A stretch of 35,288 bases of DNA. Source: Mesorhizobium sp. GTDB lineage: Bacteria; Pseudomonadota; Alphaproteobacteria; Rhizobiales; Rhizobiaceae. Positions 31,426 to 35,288 of the stretch are shown here, in pieces. The stretch covers positions 1 to 35,288 of the forward strand of contig JAIPUZ010000036.1 of NCBI GenBank assembly GCA_022833215.1, read 5' to 3'. A model generated the notes under the pieces. That model searched no databases. It was not told the origin of the DNA and saw only the letters and a list, made by a program, of their open reading frames with translations. Made by a program: the position numbers and the translations under genes. The stretch's first letter is position 1. The number at the start of each line of letters is the position of its first letter.

Positions 31426-32628
31426 ATGGCAATAGCGATTCGACAGTCTCAACCCACACCGTGGGAGAAGGCCAGAATGGAACAGATCGTACAGGCCGAC
31501 GTTGCAGCGTTCGGAACAGGACGCGCCGAAATGGCCAATGCAATGATCGAACAAAGCGGGCTGCGCGCACGACCCGACTGGATTCGCGGGCGGGCGGCAG
31601 GCATCAACCCCTCGGGGCGTTACGAGCCTGTCAGCCGCCATGTCTTCGACGACGGCTGGGAGAGCCTTGAGGAACTGCCGCCGTTCCGGACGGAGGTGCA
31701 GGTGGAACGGCCGCGCACCATCATCACCCGCAACACTTCGCCCGACATTTCCTTCGACCGCTCCATCAACCCCTACAGGGGGTGCGAACATGGCTGCGTC
31801 TACTGCTTCGCCCGGCCGACCCATGCTTTCATGGGCCTTTCGCCGGGGGTGGATTTCGAGGCGAAGCTGTTCGCCAAGCCCGATGCCGCGCGCCTGCTCG
31901 ACAAGGAACTGTCGAAAGACGGCTATACGCCGCGCACCATCGCCATTGGCACCAATACCGATCCTTACCAGCCAATCGAAAAGCAGTATCGCATCATGCG
32001 CGAGATACTGGAGGTGCTGGAGGCGCGCGGCCATCCGGTCGGCATCGTCACCAAATCAGCACTGGTGGCGCGCGACATCGACATCCTGGCGCGCATGGCC
32101 GAACGGGGGTTGGCCAAAGTGGCGCTGTCGATCACCACGCTGGACCGCAAGCTCGCCCGCACCATGGAGCCGCGCGCAGCCACGCCGACGAAGCGGCTGA
32201 AAACAGTCCGCCAGCTTTCTGATGCGGGAATTCCCACATCGGTGATGGTGGCACCCATTATTCCCGGCCTGAACGATCAGGAGATCGAGCGCATTCTCGA
32301 TTCCTCTCTCGCCGCAGGTGCGCGTGAGGCCGGCTATGTGGTGCTGCGCCTGCCGCTGGAAGTCGCGCCGATCTTCAAGGACTGGTTGCTGCGTCACTAT
32401 CCGGACCGCTACCGGCATGTGATGTCCCTGATCCGCTCGATGCGCGACGGCAAGGACTACGATGCGGAGTGGGGCAAGCGCATGAAAGGTGCAGGTCCCT
32501 ATGCCTGGCAGATCGGCCGCCGCTTCGAGATCGCAGCAAAGAAGCTCGGCCTCAACACGCGGCGAACGCCCCTGCGGACCGACCAGTTCATTGCGGGCAA
32601 ACAAAGCGAACAGTTGATGCTGCTCTGA
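31426..32628 (+). CDS. PA0069-family radical SAM protein (SplB-like)
   Basis: A 400-residue radical S-adenosylmethionine protein. The iron-sulphur cluster motif CX3CX2C is at Cys120, Cys124 and Cys127 (YRGCEHGCVYCFARP), within an N-terminal TIM-like barrel that also shows TRNTSPDISFDRSINPYRG and IGTNTDPYQPIEK. It belongs to the group annotated as SplB-like or PA0069, related to spore photoproduct lyase, but it occurs in non-sporulating bacteria; the substrate is not known. The ATG at 31426 has an AGGA-containing ribosome site; a TTG ten codons upstream is less likely. The gene lies 280 bases before rnhB; the space between holds no supported gene. Confidence 0.9.
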   Translation: MAIAIRQSQPTPWEKARMEQIVQADVAAFGTGRAEMANAMIEQSGLRARPDWIRGRAAGINPSGRYEPVSRHVFDDGWESLEELPPFRTEVQVERPRTIITRNTSPDISFDRSINPYRGCEHGCVYCFARPTHAFMGLSPGVDFEAKLFAKPDAARLLDKELSKDGYTPRTIAIGTNTDPYQPIEKQYRIMREILEVLEARGHPVGIVTKSALVARDIDILARMAERGLAKVALSITTLDRKLARTMEPRAATPTKRLKTVRQLSDAGIPTSVMVAPIIPGLNDQEIERILDSSLAAGAREAGYVVLRLPLEVAPIFKDWLLRHYPDRYRHVMSLIRSMRDGKDYDAEWGKRMKGAGPYAWQIGRRFEIAAKKLGLNTRRTPLRTDQFIAGKQSEQLMLL

Positions 32629-32908
32629 ACCCGGAAACCGGACGCCTGACCGGCCATCGCACGCGGACATGTTTCCTTCGATTTCCCGCGATGCCGAAGT
32701 TGCAAGAGTTTTGTACCGCCGCCCGCTTGCCACGCGGAAAAAACGGCAATGCGTATGCGTTCCTGAGTTCCCGTCCTGACGAACTGACGTCCCGGTTCGT
32801 CATCGGCCGGCCGGCGTTCCCCTCGCCGCCGGCTTCCCTTCCCGACGCTTCCCCGGCGGCCGGAAGGGACTTGCGGAGAATCGGGGCCGGTGCGAACCTC
32901 GCCGCATT

Positions 32909-33574
32909 ATGGTTCGTGCACGCCCCGATTCTCCTCTCCTGTTCGAAATCGTTCAACGCCCCGACTTTTCTTTCGAGACTTCAGCGAAAGCCGAGGGCCT
33001 GTGGCCCGTCGCCGGCATGGATGAAGCCGGACGCGGCCCCCTCGCCGGCCCCGTGGTGGCGGCAGCGGTGGTGCTTGATCCGGACAACATTCCGGGCGGC
33101 CTCGACGATTCCAAGCGGCTGAACCACGCGCAGCGCGAGGCCCTGTTCGAAACGATCCTGCATTCGGCCAGGGCGGTCGCCGTTTCTTCCGTATGCGCGG
33201 AAAGCATCGATACCACCGACATCCGCAAGGCCAGCCTTGAAGCGATGCGTCGTTCCGTATGCGGACTTTCAGTCCGGCCAAAGCTGGCGCTCGCCGATGG
33301 CCGCGATGTGCCTCCCGGCCTGCCCTGCCTCGGCCGGGCACTGGTCAAGGGCGACCAGCGCTCCCAGTCGATTGCCGCGGCTTCGATCGTCGCCAAGGTC
33401 ATTCGCGATCGCATGATGATGGATTGCGGACGGCGTCACATGCATTATGGCTTCGAAATCCATATGGGCTATGCCACGGTGCGCCATCGCTCCGCTATCG
33501 TCGCCCACGGCCCGGTGCAAAGGCTGCATCGCATTTCCTTCGCGCCGTTCCGGACGGCCGACAGCGACGCATAA
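32909..33574 (+). CDS. rnhB: ribonuclease HII
   Basis: Removes ribonucleotides and RNA primers from RNA-DNA hybrids. The 221-residue protein has the catalytic block [21 protein letters not shown] (Asp38, Glu39), LDDSKRLN, the central [13 protein letters not shown] carrying the third acidic residue, and [24 protein letters not shown] with the fourth. [16 protein letters not shown] follows, where most homologues have GY.T..H. The ATG at 32909 gives the N-terminus [14 protein letters not shown]. No clear ribosome site is seen, so a slightly different start remains possible. Confidence 0.95.
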   Translation: MVRARPDSPLLFEIVQRPDFSFETSAKAEGLWPVAGMDEAGRGPLAGPVVAAAVVLDPDNIPGGLDDSKRLNHAQREALFETILHSARAVAVSSVCAESIDTTDIRKASLEAMRRSVCGLSVRPKLALADGRDVPPGLPCLGRALVKGDQRSQSIAAASIVAKVIRDRMMMDCGRRHMHYGFEIHMGYATVRHRSAIVAHGPVQRLHRISFAPFRTADSDA

Positions 33575-33641
33575 GCGAAAACACCACTGTACCATCCCAA
33601 AGTATGTCGCCCGGAAGTGGGAACCGGCTTCGGGAAACGAC

Positions 33642-33746
33642 ATGCGTAAAAACAGGAACTTGAAGCGTAAGAAGCGAATCCGAAAGATCGCGGCGCGTAC
33701 TGGGTTTAGCCACCGTCAAAGCCAACACCTGCCTGTCTCCGCATAG
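33642..33746 (+). CDS. possible very basic 34-residue peptide
   Basis: The frame starts MRKNRNLKRKKRIRKIAART and has 13 Lys/Arg in its first 19 residues, then GFSHRQSQHLPVSA. It lies 67 bases after rnhB and 65 bases before a terminator, with only a weak GGGAAA ribosome site. The composition recalls ribosome-associated or nucleic-acid binding mini-proteins, but I recognise no family. It may be chance; base composition is lower in G+C than the neighbours. Confidence 0.35.
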   Translation: MRKNRNLKRKKRIRKIAARTGFSHRQSQHLPVSA

Positions 33747-33804
33747 AACTCCGAACTGCCGCGCACGACGCGGCAGGAAAACGGCTGGCCTCCACTACGC
33801 GCAC

Positions 33805-33837
33805 AAAAAAAGCCGCCGGGTTTCCCCGGCGGCTTTT
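33805..33837. terminator. bidirectional intrinsic terminator of the atp operon
   Basis: A perfect ten-base stem AGCCGCCGGG / CCCGGCGGCT with a four-base loop lies 25 bases past the atpF stop. It is flanked by seven A on the left (33805-33811) and TTTT on the right. Read on the minus strand the hairpin is followed by seven U, a strong terminator for the ATP synthase transcript; on the plus strand it could end the rnhB transcript too. Confidence 0.9.
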
Positions 33838-33861
33838 CAGATTCAGAGTTTTCGGCTTCGC

Positions 33862-34353
33862 TCAGTTCAGGCGGGCCTTGACTTCCTCAACCGACTTTTT
33901 GAACAGGTCGGCATCGGCCTTGCTGTCCGTCTTGTCACCAAGAACCTTGCGGGCAGCTTCGACAGCCAGATCGACGGCGCGGGCCCGAACCTCGCTGACA
34001 GCGTCACGTTCGGCCTGGGCGATCTTCTGCTCGGCCATGGTGGTGCGGCGCGCCACATAGTCTTCGGTCTTGCGCTTGGCCTCGTCAGCCAGAGCGACAG
34101 CCTCGCGCTTTGCGATCTCGACGATCTCGGCGGCTTCCTGCTCGGCTTCCTTGCGCTTCTTCTGGTATTCGGCCAGCAGGGCCTGCGCTTCCTCGCGCAG
34201 ACGCTTCGCTTCCTCAAGCTCGTTGCGAATCCGTTCGGCACGCTTATCGAGCGCTCCGGAGACCATTCCCGGAACCTTGAGGTAAATGCACAGCGCGATG
34301 AAGATCACCAGCGCGATCGTTGCCCAGAGTGTGGCGAGAGATGTTGCGTCCAT
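33862..34353 (-). CDS. atpF: ATP synthase F0 subunit b
   Basis: Half of the peripheral stator that holds F1 to the membrane part. The 163-residue protein has one N-terminal membrane helix (LWATIALVIFIALCIYL, residues about 9-25) and then a long charged coiled coil (RIRNELEEAKRLREEAQALLAEYQKKRKEAEQEAA). It ends KSVEEVKARLN. The ATG at 34353 has AGGGGAC before it; an upstream TTG would add five residues. It follows atpF' by eleven bases and is the last gene of the F0 operon before the terminator. The b / b' pair is the arrangement of photosynthetic and most alphaproteobacteria. Confidence 0.95.
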   Translation of the reverse strand: MDATSLATLWATIALVIFIALCIYLKVPGMVSGALDKRAERIRNELEEAKRLREEAQALLAEYQKKRKEAEQEAAEIVEIAKREAVALADEAKRKTEDYVARRTTMAEQKIAQAERDAVSEVRARAVDLAVEAARKVLGDKTDSKADADLFKKSVEEVKARLN

Positions 34354-34364
34354 GTCCCCTGCCC

Positions 34365-34958
34365 TCAACCTGCGACGGATTTGACGGCGGAAGCCACACC
34401 GGCCTTGTCGGCCTTGCCGACGAGCTGCTCGATGATGGCGGAGGCCGTGGATTCTGCAATGATTCCGACGTCCTTCATGGCGCTGGACTTGATCGAGGCG
34501 ATATGCGCCTCGGCCTCGGCCAGCTTCCTATCGAGCTCGGTCTCGACCTTCTTGCGGGCGGCGTCGGCCTCGGCTTCCGCGGCATCGCGGGCCTGCTGGC
34601 CGATGGCCATGGCGCCGGCGCGGGCCTGCGCCAGTTCCTGTTCATAGGCGGCCACCGCAGCGTCCGCCTCTTCCTTCAGCCTTGCGGCCTGATCGAGGTC
34701 GCCGGCGATCCTGCCGGAGCGCGTATCGACGATGCCGGCAAGACGCGGCATCGCAACCCGCTTGAGGAACAGGTAGAAGAGACCGAACGTGATGGCCAGC
34801 CACACAAGCTGAGAGGCGAAGCTCTCGGGATTGAAGGGCGGAAACAGACCTTCCTCAACGGCCTCATGCGGAACTTCCGTTCCGATGACGATACCCGTCC
34901 CGGTCGCGCCCTGATCCGCAGGAGCCGTTTCTTGCCCGTAGGCTGGTGTCACGAACAT
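34365..34958 (-). CDS. atpF2: ATP synthase F0 subunit b'
   Basis: Second stator subunit, partner of AtpF in a b/b' heterodimer. The 197-residue protein has a polar N-terminal extension of about 45 residues, a membrane helix at FASQLVWLAITFGLFYLFL (about 47-65), the motif RVAMPRLAGIVDTRSGRIAGDLDQAARLKEEAD, and a long alanine-rich coiled coil to the C-terminus. The extension before the membrane helix is typical of rhizobial b' proteins. It is preceded by AGGGACG and lies 58 bases from the atpE stop. Also named atpG in some annotations. Confidence 0.95.
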   Translation of the reverse strand: MFVTPAYGQETAPADQGATGTGIVIGTEVPHEAVEEGLFPPFNPESFASQLVWLAITFGLFYLFLKRVAMPRLAGIVDTRSGRIAGDLDQAARLKEEADAAVAAYEQELAQARAGAMAIGQQARDAAEAEADAARKKVETELDRKLAEAEAHIASIKSSAMKDVGIIAESTASAIIEQLVGKADKAGVASAVKSVAG

Positions 34959-35016
34959 CTTTCGTCCCTGTCATTCGGGCCGGCCGATCTGCAGCGCGGC
35001 CCCGGTCGAAGGCAAA

Positions 35017-35241
35017 TCAGCCGAACAGCGCCAGCAGGGCGATGAGCAGCGAGAAGATGCCCAGAGCTTCCGTCACGGCGAAGCCGAACACGAGGCGGCC
35101 GAACTGGCCGTCAGCGGCGGACGGATTGCGCAGCGCGCCGCCCAGATAGCTCGAGAAGATGTTGCCGAGGCCGATGGCCGCGCCGCCCATGCCAAGGCAC
35201 GCGATACCGGCACCGATGTACTTTGCTGCTTCAGCTTCCAT
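35017..35241 (-). CDS. atpE: ATP synthase F0 subunit c
   Basis: Forms the proton-driven rotor ring. The 74-residue hairpin protein has helix 1 with the glycine-rich packing motif GAGIACLGMGGAAIGLGNIF, the polar loop RNPSAADGQ, and helix 2 with the proton-carrying Glu58 (FAVTEALGIFSLLIALLALFG). The residues around Glu58 show no sodium-binding signature, so proton coupling is expected. AAGGAG lies eight bases before the ATG. The upstream atpB should lie beyond the right edge. Confidence 0.97.
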   Translation of the reverse strand: MEAEAAKYIGAGIACLGMGGAAIGLGNIFSSYLGGALRNPSAADGQFGRLVFGFAVTEALGIFSLLIALLALFG

Positions 35242-35288
35242 TTCTTCAACTCCTTGTGGAATGGCTTTTCAGGTTTCGTCGACGCAGA

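Noticed and set aside
32692-33122. Plus-strand open frame beginning MPKLQEFCTAARLPRG between the radical SAM gene and rnhB
   Set aside because: It runs deep into rnhB in another frame, has no ribosome site and becomes low-complexity Pro/Ser/Ala sequence.
1-35288. CRISPR arrays, tRNA/rRNA genes, insertion sequences, toxin-antitoxin or phage genes
   Set aside because: Looked for on both strands; no regularly spaced repeats, no recognisable RNA-gene motifs such as GGTTCGAATCC, and no transposase or integrase motifs were found.

Overview
The window looks like chromosomal DNA of an alphaproteobacterium of the order Hyphomicrobiales (Rhizobiales), most like Mesorhizobium or another Phyllobacteriaceae. 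This rests on high G+C, GTG/TTG start use, split b/b' ATP synthase stator genes, an AztABCD-type zinc system, an alphaproteobacterial PFK-like enzyme and a DUF1127 small protein. It is a family-level inference, not an identification. I see no rRNA, tRNA, CRISPR, phage or insertion sequence.

Layout. (1) 11-3982, purine-ring catabolism: uraH on the minus strand, diverging from a tightly packed plus-strand operon of puuE-uraD fusion, allE, allA and an unassigned zinc deaminase. Together they cover 5-hydroxyisourate to glyoxylate plus urea, except the allantoate amidohydrolase step, which is not in the window. (2) 4281-9349, a dipeptide/nickel-type ABC transporter (Tat-exported binding protein, two permeases, one double ATPase). 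Its promoter is preceded by a cluster of TTGCGACAT elements. (3) 9404-16664, a carnitine / gamma-butyrobetaine-type catabolic operon on the minus strand: BKACE, L-carnitine dehydrogenase, acyl-CoA dehydrogenase, ADP-forming acyl-CoA ligase, caiD, then the C-terminal stump of a second ABC binding protein. A GlxA/CdhR-type regulator diverges from it. (4) 16665-20304, a small unknown gene and a xylB-xylA-GNAT operon on the minus strand. (5) 20556-25916, zinc acquisition on the plus strand: aztA, aztB, aztC, aztD and a CobW-family GTPase, with two Zur-box-like sites. (6) 26035-28085, an L,D-transpeptidase lipoprotein and a PPi-type phosphofructokinase. (7) 28116-29163, an ArsR-family regulator diverging from a DUF1127 protein. 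(8) 29248-33746, an aldehyde dehydrogenase, a short GT2-like protein, a PA0069-type radical SAM protein, RNase HII and a possible very basic 34-residue peptide. (9) 33811-35241, a strong terminator and the distal end of the ATP synthase F0 operon (atpF, atpF', atpE), which continues past the right edge.

The most interesting region is 9404-16664. The operon makes two CoA thioesters (carnitinyl-CoA and betainyl-CoA) and carries no thioesterase, but it does carry a reversible-type ADP-forming CoA ligase. Carnitine/betaine release may therefore be coupled to ATP synthesis here. Candidate regulatory DNA was also found upstream of the ABC operon, in front of the CdhR-like gene, in the xylB-aztA intergenic region and between arsR and the DUF1127 gene.
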